This document shows, piece by piece, positions 9,444-17,682 of a stretch of DNA of 64,000 bases. A model generated the notes under the pieces. It worked only from the letters and a program-made list of their open reading frames with translations, searched no databases and was not told the origin of the DNA. Source of the DNA: Gillisella vitis. Its GTDB lineage: Bacteria; Pseudomonadota; Alphaproteobacteria; Rhizobiales; Rhizobiaceae. The stretch lies in assembly GCF_021559775.1 (NCBI RefSeq), contig NZ_CP056047.1:1984001-2048000 (forward strand), read 5' to 3'. Positions within the stretch are counted from its first letter, which is position 1; each line of letters starts with the position of its first letter. The position numbers were made by a program, and so were the translations under genes.

Positions 9444-11051
9444 CTATGCCGCGACGCTGGCGTGTTGGTCTGCCAAGCAGAGGACGGTAGGGCCGGACTC
9501 CTGACGAGAATTCGGAAAGTCGCTGTTGTAATGACATCCGCGACTTTCAGACCGCGACAAGGCGCTGTCGATGACAATACGCGCCGTCACCACCATGTTG
9601 TGCAAGTCGCTAAGGTCGAAAGAGTGGGGATGCAATGTCAACATCGCCTCGACTTCCGAATGAAGCAGGTCGATCCTTCTGCGGGCCGCATGAAGCGAGT
9701 CCTGGCTACGAACGATGCCCACATAATTCCACATCACCGTTCTGATTTCCTGCTTGATCAGAACCATGGCATCGCGCTTCATTCCGTCCGCCGCCCTGAT
9801 ATGCGGGTGCTGTTTGGCCGGTACCAGCGAGACGTTCAGCAGGTCACTGCCGCTCAAGATATCGAGTGACGCAGCCCGTGCCATGACCACACATTCCAGC
9901 AGGGAGTTGGATGCCAGCCGGTTCGCGCCATGCAAGCCGGTATAGGCCGCCTCACCGAGGCAATAAAGGCGATCGACATCGGTTCGTCCGTTTATCTCCG
10001 CATAGACACCGCCGCAGGTATAATGCGAAGCGGGTGTCACCGGGATCGGCTCCTTCGTCATGTCGATCCCTCGCTCCAGACATTTCTGGTAAATGTTCGG
10101 GAAATGACCCTTGATGAATTCCGCTGGCTTATGGCTGATGTCGAGATTGACGGATGGAATGCCGTTCTTCTTCATCTCGCTGTAAATGGCTCTGGAAACC
10201 ACATCTCTTGGCGCAAGCTCTGCACGCTCATCATAATCGGCCATGAAGCGGTAGCCATCGGGAAGCGTCAAAATGCCGCCCTCGCCCCGAACGGCCTCCG
10301 TGATCAGAAAAGCGTCACCTCCGGGATAGTACATGCAGGTTGGATGGAACTGCATGAATTCCAGGTTGGCGACACGGCAACCCATTCTCCAGGCCAGAGG
10401 AATACCGTCACCGATCGATTGAGCTGGCGATGTCGTATGCGAGAAAATCGGGCCGACGCCGCCTGTGGCCAAAACCGTGAAGCTGGATGCGATGCGGCGC
10501 TCGACACCCTTCGGGTCGATCAACACCGCGCCAATGCAGGTGTTTTTCTCGGCATCGCCCCGGATGAGATCCGTGACTGCGCAATTCTCAAGCACGGTGA
10601 TGTTGGGATGAGATAGAAGGTGGGAGGACAGGCTGGTCTGAATTCCGCGACCGGTCATGTCATCGACATGCAAAATGCGCCGTTCACCATGGCCGCCTTC
10701 GCGGGTCAGGTGATAGTCGCCATCCTGTTTGGTGAATGGAACACCCTGTTCGATCAGCCACTCGACGGCCTTACGGCCATTCTCAACGATATAGCGCGTA
10801 TTGTCGATGTCATTCAGATGACATCCGGCAATCAACGTATCGCTGACATGCTTGTCATGCGTATCGTCTGCCGCATAGACCGCAGAAATCCCACCCTGGG
10901 CATAATTCGATGCGGCAGAGCCGAGATCGGATTTGCAGACGATGAGAACCCGCTTCTCCCGCGCCACAGATAATGCCAGCGTCTGCCCCGCCAATCCGGC
11001 GCCAATCACCAGGACGTCGTAATAATCCTCAATCCCGTCTGAAAACATCAT
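9444..11051 (-). CDS. nadB: L-aspartate oxidase
   Basis: FAD enzyme oxidising L-aspartate to iminoaspartate, the first step of de novo NAD synthesis, with fumarate or oxygen as acceptor. 535 residues. The FAD dinucleotide fold VLVIGAGLAGQTLAL is near residue 12, followed by SNYAQGGISAV, HVDDMTGRGI, the substrate-site SHYTCGGVYAEING, and LGEAAYTGLHGANRLASNSL. The start at 11051 has GGGGGAG six bases upstream. Unlike the common nadABC layout, nadA and nadC are absent and the partner is a TauE/SafE exporter. By eye it resembles gammaproteobacterial NadB as much as rhizobial NadB, an impression that needs a tree. Confidence 0.9.
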   Translation of the reverse strand: MMFSDGIEDYYDVLVIGAGLAGQTLALSVAREKRVLIVCKSDLGSAASNYAQGGISAVYAADDTHDKHVSDTLIAGCHLNDIDNTRYIVENGRKAVEWLIEQGVPFTKQDGDYHLTREGGHGERRILHVDDMTGRGIQTSLSSHLLSHPNITVLENCAVTDLIRGDAEKNTCIGAVLIDPKGVERRIASSFTVLATGGVGPIFSHTTSPAQSIGDGIPLAWRMGCRVANLEFMQFHPTCMYYPGGDAFLITEAVRGEGGILTLPDGYRFMADYDERAELAPRDVVSRAIYSEMKKNGIPSVNLDISHKPAEFIKGHFPNIYQKCLERGIDMTKEPIPVTPASHYTCGGVYAEINGRTDVDRLYCLGEAAYTGLHGANRLASNSLLECVVMARAASLDILSGSDLLNVSLVPAKQHPHIRAADGMKRDAMVLIKQEIRTVMWNYVGIVRSQDSLHAARRRIDLLHSEVEAMLTLHPHSFDLSDLHNMVVTARIVIDSALSRSESRGCHYNSDFPNSRQESGPTVLCLADQHASVAA

Positions 11052-11269
11052 ATTGCACTCCCCCCGGCAAAAAAGCAGATCAGGCGCTTCGATAATTCCC
11101 ATGCGCCAAATACTCGCAAAGGTTGCCAGATCAATAGGGTGCGCTTTAAATTCTAGAAAGCATCAAGTCAACGAAAAATGCCCCTTTTAATTGCATTATG
11201 CCCATTTTTCAATCAAAAAAATTTATCAGAAAAAATACGCCCACCATGGCGCAAACCTCAAGACGCCCC

Positions 11270-11533
11270 TCAAGACGCCACCGTCCGCTCCAATTGGTAG
11301 ATCCCGTCATTGAAGCGGTCGATCTGCTCGGCCAGCAGGGTCTGGGCGTCGGCAAGGCCTCTGTTGTAGAAATGCACACCGACCGTTCCGGCCAGAAAAT
11401 CGATGAGGCTTTCGATCTCGAACCGTCCAAGCTCGACCTCATGTTCACTCGCCAAGTGTTTTTGCAGCCGTGAAACCAGCAGAGCCAGTTCGTCTTTTGA
11501 AAAATCCGCTTTCACATCATCGGGCTTCGGCAT
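11270..11533 (-). CDS. DUF2164 family protein
   Basis: An 87-residue soluble protein of unknown function. The patterns ELALLVSRLQKHLASEHEVELGRFEIESLIDF (shown here only as ELALLVSRLQ ... ELGRFEIESLIDF) and GVHFYNRGLADAQ are characteristic of DUF2164. The start at 11533 has AAAGGA about 9 bases upstream. It is encoded upstream of and in the same direction as nadB, with about 220 bases between them, so it is probably a separate transcript. Confidence 0.75.
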   Translation of the reverse strand: MPKPDDVKADFSKDELALLVSRLQKHLASEHEVELGRFEIESLIDFLAGTVGVHFYNRGLADAQTLLAEQIDRFNDGIYQLERTVAS

Positions 11534-11782
11534 TCACAACGTTCCTTTTCGACAAGAATGGTCGGCTGGAATAGGGCATGACTATGAGCACGCATCAATG
11601 GAAATCAACGCAGGATCACTCCTATTGATTTGCTCGTTTCGCAATGATGTTCTAATCCACCCCTCATTCTTGGGAGGGAAAAGAAGATCCCACCTGAAAA
11701 CAGCCCACCCCAAGACATATGCCCATTTAGAGAATTTCCGCGTTTCATAGAAACGCATAAATACTCTAACTGTTTGTTTCAA

Positions 11783-11831
11783 CACATTTCCGGACGCAAA
11801 ACCGCACCGCACTTTTGCTGGAAATGCTCTA
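11783..11831 (-). repeat. short palindromic repeat (AGAGCATTTCC family)
   Basis: Read on the minus strand: AGAGCATTTCCAGCAAAAGT ... GGTTTTGCGTCCGGAAATG. The CATTTCCGGA and TCCGGAAATG ends pair as a hairpin. The same family occurs at 63771-63817 and, more diverged, at 20862-20960, 32493-32543 and 40820-40898. Its edge lies directly next to the azlC ribosome-binding site. The rest of the 308-base gap before azlC (11534-11841) shows only a small GCGTTTC-ATA-GAAACGC hairpin near 11735-11755. Confidence 0.65.
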
Positions 11832-11841
11832 GGAAAAGACG

Positions 11842-12552
11842 ATGTCAGACTTTACCGATGGCGCGCGCCAAAGCGCACCCATCACGCTTTCCACATTGCC
11901 CTTCGCCGCCTTGTTTGGTGCAGTCGCTGCCGCCCATGGCCAATCGGTGGCTGAGGCGACGCTGATGAGTGCGACGGTTTTTGCAGGCGCCAGTCAATTG
12001 GTCGGCATCGATCTGTTCGGCAATAACGTTCCAGCCTGGCTGATCGTGCTCTCGGTGTTTGCCGTCAATTTCCGCCATATCCTCTATTCGGCGGCCATTG
12101 GCCCTTATTTCCAACGGCTGAGCGGAATGCAAAAGGCCATCGCCTTCTTCTTCATGACCGATCCGCAATTTGCCGAAACCGTCAAACATGCCGAAGGTGG
12201 CAAGTCCGTTTCCTTCGGCTGGTATATGGGCTTTGCGCTGGCCATCTATGTTCCCTGGGTCGGATTTTCGGCGATTGGCGCAATGTTCAGCAGCCTGATC
12301 GGTGATCCGAAAGTGGTTGGCCTCGACGTGCTGCTGCCCGTCTATTTCATGGGCAGCGTGCTTGGCTTTCGCAAGCGCCCGAACTTCCTGATCGTGGTTG
12401 CCGTCAGCGCCGTGGCCGCAGTGTTCGCCATGCATGCCGTCGGTTCGCCCTGGCATGTCAGCCTTGGTGCACTGGCGGGCATAGTTACCGCAGCCCTGCT
12501 GCCGCCGAAGCCGCAGGCGGCCCTTGATGATCGACAAGAGGTGACGCAATGA
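11842..12552 (+). CDS. azlC: AzlC-family branched-chain amino acid exporter, large subunit
   Basis: Inner-membrane permease subunit that, with an AzlD partner, exports branched-chain amino acids or analogues (YgaZH in E. coli). 236 residues with about six hydrophobic helices. The family signature appears as ITLSTLPFAALFGAVAAAHG near the N-terminus and FAGASQLVGIDLFG near residue 50, followed by VNFRHILYSAAIGPYF. A ribosome site AGGAAAAGACG precedes the ATG. It overlaps azlD by 4 bases. Confidence 0.88.
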   Translation: MSDFTDGARQSAPITLSTLPFAALFGAVAAAHGQSVAEATLMSATVFAGASQLVGIDLFGNNVPAWLIVLSVFAVNFRHILYSAAIGPYFQRLSGMQKAIAFFFMTDPQFAETVKHAEGGKSVSFGWYMGFALAIYVPWVGFSAIGAMFSSLIGDPKVVGLDVLLPVYFMGSVLGFRKRPNFLIVVAVSAVAAVFAMHAVGSPWHVSLGALAGIVTAALLPPKPQAALDDRQEVTQ

Positions 12553-12857
12553 TGGATCTTGACCCCTCTATGGTGGCGATCATTCTGGCTGCCGCCCTTG
12601 CCACCTACCTCACCCGCGCTGGCGGCTATCTGGTGATCAGCCGTTTCAAGACCCTGCCACCCAGGGTCGATGCAGCGTTGAACGCCGTTCCTGCCGCCGT
12701 GTTGACCACGCTGGTCGCCCCGGCCTTTTACGCCGGTGGCATGGAGGTGAAATTCGCCATGCTGCTTGGTCTCGTCGTTGGCCTGCGCTTTTCGTTGATT
12801 CCCATGCTGCTCACCGGTTGGGGTGCCGCCGTGCTGATCCGCCAGTTCATGGCCTGA
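12549..12857 (+). CDS. azlD: AzlD-family transporter small subunit
   Basis: A 102-residue, largely hydrophobic protein (three to four helices) that is the obligate partner of AzlC. Visible signatures are ATYLTRAGGYLVISRF near residue 20 and VDAALNAVPAAVLTTLVAP near residue 40. The ATGA overlap with azlC indicates coupled translation and a two-gene exporter operon. About 245 non-coding bases follow; they include an AT-rich stretch around 12943-12975 that probably holds the promoter of the next small gene. Confidence 0.88.
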   Translation: MMDLDPSMVAIILAAALATYLTRAGGYLVISRFKTLPPRVDAALNAVPAAVLTTLVAPAFYAGGMEVKFAMLLGLVVGLRFSLIPMLLTGWGAAVLIRQFMA

Positions 12858-13102
12858 TCCCTATCGGCTCCCCCCTGCGGCAATCACCTCACCAAAGCCA
12901 CTGAAACTGGGGTGAGGCTTGTTTTACAGTTCGTATCTCTTATTCAGCTATATTTAATATAAATAACCTATGGTAGAACCCTGTCGTCGCAACCGTTTTC
13001 CTTGCCGATTCGTTTCGTAACCACGTGAGGGCAGTCTGATTGGCAATCTGATTGATGGCGTCATGCGGCAAAAAGGCGGAATGCATTGAGAGGGGTTTTT
13101 AA

Positions 13103-13303
13103 ATGGGTCATCAACGTCATCGACTGGAACTGATTGCTGGCGGCAAGGAACCGGCAGCGAACGCCCATTCCATCCATCAGATTGCCGAGGACCTGCAAAA
13201 GCTGATCAAGGCGTCAGACGCCGCCCGCTGCGAGATGTTGAGCTATCTGCTGGAAGTGGCACTGGATGAGGCCATCCGCGAAAGCGAAGAAAGAGGGCGC
13301 TAA
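13103..13303 (+). CDS. small conserved hypothetical protein (66 aa)
   Basis: A 66-residue, soluble, helix-forming protein; the middle HSIHQIAEDLQKLIKASD and the end YLLEVALDEAIRESEERG look amphipathic and could form a short helical hairpin. GAGAGGGG stands 8 bases before the ATG, and an excellent terminator follows 47 bases after the stop, so this is a stand-alone transcription unit and likely a real gene. Similar short proteins are common in rhizobia, but no function is known to me. Confidence 0.7.
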   Translation: MGHQRHRLELIAGGKEPAANAHSIHQIAEDLQKLIKASDAARCEMLSYLLEVALDEAIRESEERGR

Positions 13304-13350
13304 TCACCCTTCTTCCACCTCTATCGTTTTTCAAAGCGAACATGCCCAAA

Positions 13351-13381
13351 GCGAAGATGCATATGCATCTTCGCTTTTTTT
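13351..13381 (+). terminator. intrinsic terminator of the 66-aa gene
   Basis: A perfect palindrome, GCGAAGATGCAT joined to ATGCATCTTCGC, is followed by seven T residues. Confidence 0.85.
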
Positions 13382-13441
13382 ACATACAGAGCCGTGCGCC
13401 ATATATGGCGCATAAAGGTTCGCTGTCGCTCTTTATATCTG

Positions 13442-13489
13442 CTGCATAATTTTCTCTTTAAACCGATCTCGGTTTAAAGAATTATGCAG
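13442..13489. repeat. long nested inverted repeat overlapping the pepP stop codon
   Basis: CTGCATAATT pairs with AATTATGCAG, and an inner CTTTAAACCGA pairs with TCGGTTTAAAG across a 2-base centre, with a TTCT bulge on one side. The pepP stop codon (TAA, 13482-13484 on the minus strand) lies in the outer arm. A second perfect palindrome, GCGCCATATATGGCGC, is at about 13397-13412. This looks like a dispersed rhizobial repeat unit acting as a 3' hairpin. Confidence 0.6.
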
Positions 13490-15329
13490 TAGCGGACCGC
13501 GCCAGTGGCTCGGTTGCCCGGATCAGCCAGCTTCGGGCATCGTCACCCTCCACCAGCGGCAAAAGCTGCTCTCGTGTGCGGGCGTGGTAATCGTCCAGCC
13601 AGCGCAGTTCCTCACGGGTCAGCATGTCCTCAACGATCAGGTAGCGGTCGATGGGCGCGAAGGTGAGCGTCTCGAAACTCATCATATCAAGGTCGCCGCC
13701 GTTCACCGGCTCCAGATCGCGCACATAGATCAGGTTTTCGATCCGGATGCCAAAATGACCGGGCCGGTAGTAACCAGGCTCATTGGAGAGAATCATGCCT
13801 GGCAGCAATTCCTGGGTGGAAAGCCGGGAAATGCGTTGCGGTCCCTCATGCACCGACAGAAACGAGCCGACACCGTGGCCGGTGCCGTGGGCGAAATCCG
13901 CCCCGGCCTTCCACAGGTTGATGCGCGCCAGCGGATCGAGGTCGCAGCCGCGCGTCCCCTTGGGAAAACGCGCTGTGCTGATGGCGATCATGCCCTTCAA
14001 CACCAGCGTGAAGAACCGTTTCTGATCGTCCGGCACCGCGCCGACCGCAAGCGTGCGGGTTATATCCGTGGTGCCGTTGACATATTGCGCGCCTGAATCG
14101 ACCAGGAACATTTCGCCTGCCCGGATCGGCCGGTCGCTTTCCGTCGTTACGCGGTAATGCATGATGGCGGCATGTTCGCCTGCCCCGGCAATCGTATCGA
14201 AAGACACATCCTTCAGCGGGTTCTGCATCCGCTCGCCCACTTTGGCGCGGATGGTTTCCAACGCCCGCGTTGCACTGATTTCCGTCGCGCTGCCCGCCGG
14301 TTGCCGGTCGAGCCAGCTGAGGAATTCAACCACGGCCACACCATCCTGTACATGGGCGGCAGCCGAGCCATTCAATTCAACCAGGTTTTTCACCGCCCGA
14401 CCAAGCTTGGCCGGATCGGCACCATCCACAACCTTGCCACCCCGGCTCGCCACCAGACGTGCCAATGCCGCTGGCGAGAGATCCGGGTCCATCAGAATGC
14501 GGGCGCCGGTCTGGGCCAGCATTGCCAATTGCGAAACGAAATTCTGCGGATCAAGCCGGGTGGCAAGACCATCGAGATAGGTCTCGACCTCGAGATTCGT
14601 CTTGCGCCGGTCCAGAAACAGTTCGGCCTTGCCATCGGCATGAATGATCGCCCGCGATAGCGGATGCGGCGTGTGAGGTACATCCTGGCCACGAATATTA
14701 AAGATCCAGGCCACCGACGATGGATCGGTGATCACCACCGCCGCTGCGTCTTTTGCTGTGAGGCCATCGGCGATTTTGGCAATCTTCTCACCTGCGTCGA
14801 CCCCGGCGGCCGAGATCGGCTGGATCGATACTGCGCCCAACGGCTCGGCAGGACGGTCGGTCCAGACCGCATCGAGCGGATTTTCATCGACCAGCACAAT
14901 CGTGCCGCCGATCTCGTGTAGCGCCTTTTCCAGCCGCGACACCTGCGCCACCGTATGCATCCATGGATCGATGCCCAGCCGGAACCCTTTCGGTGCATGG
15001 GCCGGGATCCACTTGGCCGGAGGCTCATCGATCAGGTCGCCCGGCGTAAACACGTCGAGATCCACCTGCTGGCGCACTTGCGTGACATAGCGGCCATCGA
15101 CAAAGACCACGGCCTGGCTCTGCGTTACCAGAACTTCGCCCGCCGAGCCGGTAAAGCCGGTCAGCCAGGACAGGCGTTCGGCTGAGGCTGGAACATATTC
15201 ACCCTGATATTCATCGGCCCGCGGGATCAGAAAACCATCAATACCCAGCCCCGAAAACCGGTCACGCAGCGCCGCGACACGGTCGCGACCGAATTGAGGA
15301 GTGGAGGTAACGTCAAAACTTTGGAACAT
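13482..15329 (-). CDS. pepP: Xaa-Pro aminopeptidase (aminopeptidase P, M24B)
   Basis: Metallopeptidase removing N-terminal residues before proline. 615 residues: the three-domain form, with two creatinase-like N-terminal domains (to about residue 310), a pita-bread catalytic domain, and a short C-terminal cap. Metal ligands are visible in VDSGAQYVNGTTDITRT (two Asp), FAHGTGHGVGSFLSVHEGP (His), LSNEPGYYRPG (Glu) and GIRIENLIYV (Glu). This long form resembles eukaryotic cytosolic XPNPEP1 more than the ~440-residue E. coli enzyme. A monocistronic arrangement is likely. Confidence 0.92.
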   Translation of the reverse strand: MFQSFDVTSTPQFGRDRVAALRDRFSGLGIDGFLIPRADEYQGEYVPASAERLSWLTGFTGSAGEVLVTQSQAVVFVDGRYVTQVRQQVDLDVFTPGDLIDEPPAKWIPAHAPKGFRLGIDPWMHTVAQVSRLEKALHEIGGTIVLVDENPLDAVWTDRPAEPLGAVSIQPISAAGVDAGEKIAKIADGLTAKDAAAVVITDPSSVAWIFNIRGQDVPHTPHPLSRAIIHADGKAELFLDRRKTNLEVETYLDGLATRLDPQNFVSQLAMLAQTGARILMDPDLSPAALARLVASRGGKVVDGADPAKLGRAVKNLVELNGSAAAHVQDGVAVVEFLSWLDRQPAGSATEISATRALETIRAKVGERMQNPLKDVSFDTIAGAGEHAAIMHYRVTTESDRPIRAGEMFLVDSGAQYVNGTTDITRTLAVGAVPDDQKRFFTLVLKGMIAISTARFPKGTRGCDLDPLARINLWKAGADFAHGTGHGVGSFLSVHEGPQRISRLSTQELLPGMILSNEPGYYRPGHFGIRIENLIYVRDLEPVNGGDLDMMSFETLTFAPIDRYLIVEDMLTREELRWLDDYHARTREQLLPLVEGDDARSWLIRATEPLARSATA

Positions 15330-15599
15330 GAGACTTGTCCGACACTGTCAAAAACTGCTGCCAACCTATAACAGCGGCGCTGAAATGACAGCCTTTCCGT
15401 CACCTTTGCCCCGCTTTTCGCCCTATCCGGCCCGTCGGAGGCAGATTGTGACGGTTTTTTGACCACAAAGAGTCTGACAGCATCATAATCGATGCGCTGA
15501 GCGCATGGCTCCCATGCCAGCAAAACGCTGTCGCAAATCAGCTAAACCGATTAGAAGCACCGCAACGCAACATGCTAAACATAACCGAAGAGACCTCTG

Positions 15600-15764
15600 A
15601 TGACCAGCCCGATCCGCACCTCTGCTCCGACCCGCGCCATGCCGCTCGGCCGTCAGATTGGCCGCAACGGTCTGACCGGCGCTTCTTCCCTGTCGCGTGA
15701 CATTCTGGCTGGCGATGCCCGCACTGGCACCGTCCGCAACGGCTCGGTTCGCGCTGCAATCTAA
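15600..15764 (+). CDS. small basic hypothetical protein (54 aa)
   Basis: A 54-codon ORF from ATG 15600 to TAA 15764. The protein starts MTSPIRTSAPTRAMPLGRQI and ends GTVRNGSVRAAI; it is rich in Arg, Ser, Thr, Ala and Gly, with no acidic cluster, membrane segment or signal peptide. Codon use is typical of the surrounding genes (strong G/C at third positions), which supports real coding. GAAGAGA lies about 8 bases upstream. It sits 3' of a 270-base gap shared with divergent pepP and is followed within a few bases by a structured RNA ending in a terminator. The function is unknown. Confidence 0.55.
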   Translation: MTSPIRTSAPTRAMPLGRQIGRNGLTGASSLSRDILAGDARTGTVRNGSVRAAI

Positions 15765-15765
15765 T

Positions 15766-15947
15766 AGCATCCTGAAATGGCCTATGCGACGCTACCGCTG
15801 TGGAGGCGGGTCGAGCGGCCATTTACCTGTCGAAGACAGTCCCGGCTACGGGACCCGCTTGAGCCTCTCCTCCCAGGGTTCGCGGGTTGATCAGGGAAAC
15901 CTGATCGAGAAAAAGGCGGCATGGCGGTGCCGCCTTTTTTGTTTTTT
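15766..15947 (+). ncRNA. candidate structured small RNA or 3' UTR
   Basis: About 180 bases with several stable hairpins. GGGTC/GACCC (15808-15812 with 15852-15856) encloses CTGTC-GAA-GACAG (15827-15839) and CCCG-GCTA-CGGG (15841-15852). GATCAGG-GAAA-CCTGATC is at 15889-15906, a perfect stem with a GNRA-type loop. An apparently unpaired CCTCTCCTCCCA (about 15864-15875) resembles anti-Shine-Dalgarno motifs of trans-acting rhizobial sRNAs. An intrinsic terminator closes it. It could be processed from, or simply be the 3' end of, the 54-aa ORF transcript. No exact Rfam family was recognised. Confidence 0.5.
15911..15947. terminator. strong bidirectional intrinsic terminator
   Basis: GGCGGCA-TGGCGG-TGCCGCC is followed by TTTTTTG on the plus strand; the minus strand reads the same stem followed by TTTTTC. 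It serves the plus-strand 54-aa/RNA unit and probably convergent prmA, whose stop is about 135 bases away. Confidence 0.88.
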
Positions 15948-16082
15948 GTGAAAAGCGACATTTCTGAAAACGCCAGTCTGATGGCACAAGTCTGCCGGGA
16001 GTTAGCCCGCACAAGCCATGCGCGTTATTCACTGCTGCACCGCACACAATCATCGCAGGCCGAAAACCACTTAAAGGTCGGA

Positions 16083-16955
16083 CTATTGCAGGTGAATAGT
16101 GACCCAGCCATTGCGCCAGATGGTGCGCACATGCTTCACCCCCGCGCCATTATAGGCGGCGATCACTTTCCAGCGCTGCGATGCCAGAATGCCGGAGAGG
16201 ATGACGGAACCGCCCGGAGCCAGATGAGTGACGAGCTGCGGCGCCATCTTCATCAGAGGGCGAGCAAGAATATTGGCGATGATCAGGTCGAAAGGCCCGA
16301 ATTCACCAAAAGCCGTTGAATGGAAGCCCGGAGCGGTGCGCCACTCGATACCGTTGGGGACGCCGTTGCGCGTGCCGTTTTCCTTGGCCACCCGCACCGC
16401 GATCGGATCGATATCAGTGGCCAGTACCGGCACGTTGACCAGCTTGCGCACAGCGATGGCCAGAACACCGCTGCCGGTGCCCAGATCCAGCGCGTTGCGG
16501 GGCCTGCGGGCACGCACCACGCTATCGATCATTTCCAGGCAGCCAGCCGTCGTGCCATGATGGCCGGTGCCGAAAGCCTGACCGGCATCAATCTCGATGG
16601 CCAGATCATGGGGACGGACCTTATCGCGGTCATGGGAGCCATGCACCAGAAACCGCCCGGCCCTGACAGGCGTCAGGCCTTCCAGCGATTTGGCGATCCA
16701 GTCGATATCGGGGATCACTTCACGCTCGACCGGCAGATCCGGAAATTCCGCGACCAGCGCCGCATTCACCCGCGCCAGTATATCGTCTTCCTCATCGAAC
16801 ATCAGGTAGATCGATGTTTCCCAGATATCGCGTTTTTCATCGACTTCCGTGGTGGCAATCGCATAATCCTCTTCGCCGAACTCCAGGCTCAAGAGGTCGA
16901 GAATGTGATTGGCCTGCACTTCGGTGGTGCTGGTGAAAAAACGAAGTTCGCTCAC
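16083..16955 (-). CDS. prmA: ribosomal protein L11 methyltransferase
   Basis: SAM-dependent enzyme that trimethylates amino groups of ribosomal protein L11. 290 residues, the usual size. An N-terminal substrate-recognition domain (to about 110) is followed by a Rossmann methyltransferase: FGTGHHGTTAGCLEMID, NALDLGTGSGVLAIAVRKL (motif I), VLATDIDPIAV, and DLIIANILARPL (motif IV). The GTG start at 16955 has GGGAA 9 bases upstream. It is preceded by the SCO-family gene on the same strand (about 130 bases away). Confidence 0.94.
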   Translation of the reverse strand: MSELRFFTSTTEVQANHILDLLSLEFGEEDYAIATTEVDEKRDIWETSIYLMFDEEDDILARVNAALVAEFPDLPVEREVIPDIDWIAKSLEGLTPVRAGRFLVHGSHDRDKVRPHDLAIEIDAGQAFGTGHHGTTAGCLEMIDSVVRARRPRNALDLGTGSGVLAIAVRKLVNVPVLATDIDPIAVRVAKENGTRNGVPNGIEWRTAPGFHSTAFGEFGPFDLIIANILARPLMKMAPQLVTHLAPGGSVILSGILASQRWKVIAAYNGAGVKHVRTIWRNGWVTIHLQ

Positions 16956-17082
16956 GGTCGATATTCCCTATGGGGCGGGCTGATTAAACGCCCACGTTCC
17001 TGCCGCTTCCGGTACAACGCCTGACGCGCCGTTGCAACATCAAAGCAGGACAGGCATCGCCTCTCCAAGTATCGGCGAGCGG

Positions 17083-17682
17083 TCAGCCCTTCATCAGCTT
17101 TTGCAGCTTCTGGACGGCGGTTTCCGGGTTTTCACCATAGGCAATCGTGCCTTTGAACCGGCCCTGCGCATCCAGCAGAAACACCGAGGCTGTATGGTCC
17201 ATGGTGTAATCGCCGTTCGGATTGGCCTCATCGACCGGCACTTTCTTGGCATAGACACGGAAGCCCTTGACCATCTCCATGACCTTGTCGGGCGCTCCGG
17301 TGATGCCGGTAATCCGGTCGGAAACATTCGAAACATAGGTATTCAGGATCTCGGTCGTATCGCGTTCAGGATCGACGGAAACGAAATAGGCATTCAGATG
17401 GCCGCCCTGCGGATCGACCTGTTTCAGCCAGCCATCCAATTCAAACAGGGTGGTCGGGCAGACTTCGGGGCAATGGGTGAAGCCGAAGAACACCGCGCTC
17501 GGCTTGCCGCGCAGCACCTGCTCGCTGACGGCCTGTCCCCGCTGGTCGACCAGTTGAAAGGGCACGCCATAGGCCGCCTCGCCCACCGTGCGGCTCGATT
17601 GGCCAATTTCAAGCGTCAGATACCCCAGCAAAGCTGCCGAGGCCGCCACCAATATCCAAAGCCCGATCCGCAGTCTCTTCAT
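17083..17682 (-). CDS. SCO1/SenC-family copper chaperone
   Basis: Membrane-anchored thioredoxin-fold protein that delivers copper to the CuA site of cytochrome c oxidase or acts in periplasmic redox control. 199 residues: an N-terminal anchor (residues 5-25, IGLWILVAASAALLGYLTL), then the copper-binding CxxxC in GFTHCPEVCPTT (Cys71, Cys75) and the third ligand His near residue 159 in TMDHTASVFLLD. The ATG at 17682 is preferred to a TTG four codons upstream. No oxidase gene is nearby. Confidence 0.9.
   Translation of the reverse strand: MKRLRIGLWILVAASAALLGYLTLEIGQSSRTVGEAAYGVPFQLVDQRGQAVSEQVLRGKPSAVFFGFTHCPEVCPTTLFELDGWLKQVDPQGGHLNAYFVSVDPERDTTEILNTYVSNVSDRITGITGAPDKVMEMVKGFRVYAKKVPVDEANPNGDYTMDHTASVFLLDAQGRFKGTIAYGENPETAVQKLQKLMKG

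Noticed and set aside
9433..9537. Longer TauE/SafE reading frame starting inside nadB
   Set aside because: The extra 35 residues are hydrophilic, overlap nadB, and a ribosome site precedes 9432.
15766..15947. Identification of the structured RNA as SRP RNA, RNase P RNA or tmRNA
   Set aside because: None of the hallmark conserved cores of those RNAs was found; a tRNA-like GGTTCGCGGGTTGATC stretch is not followed by an acceptor stem.
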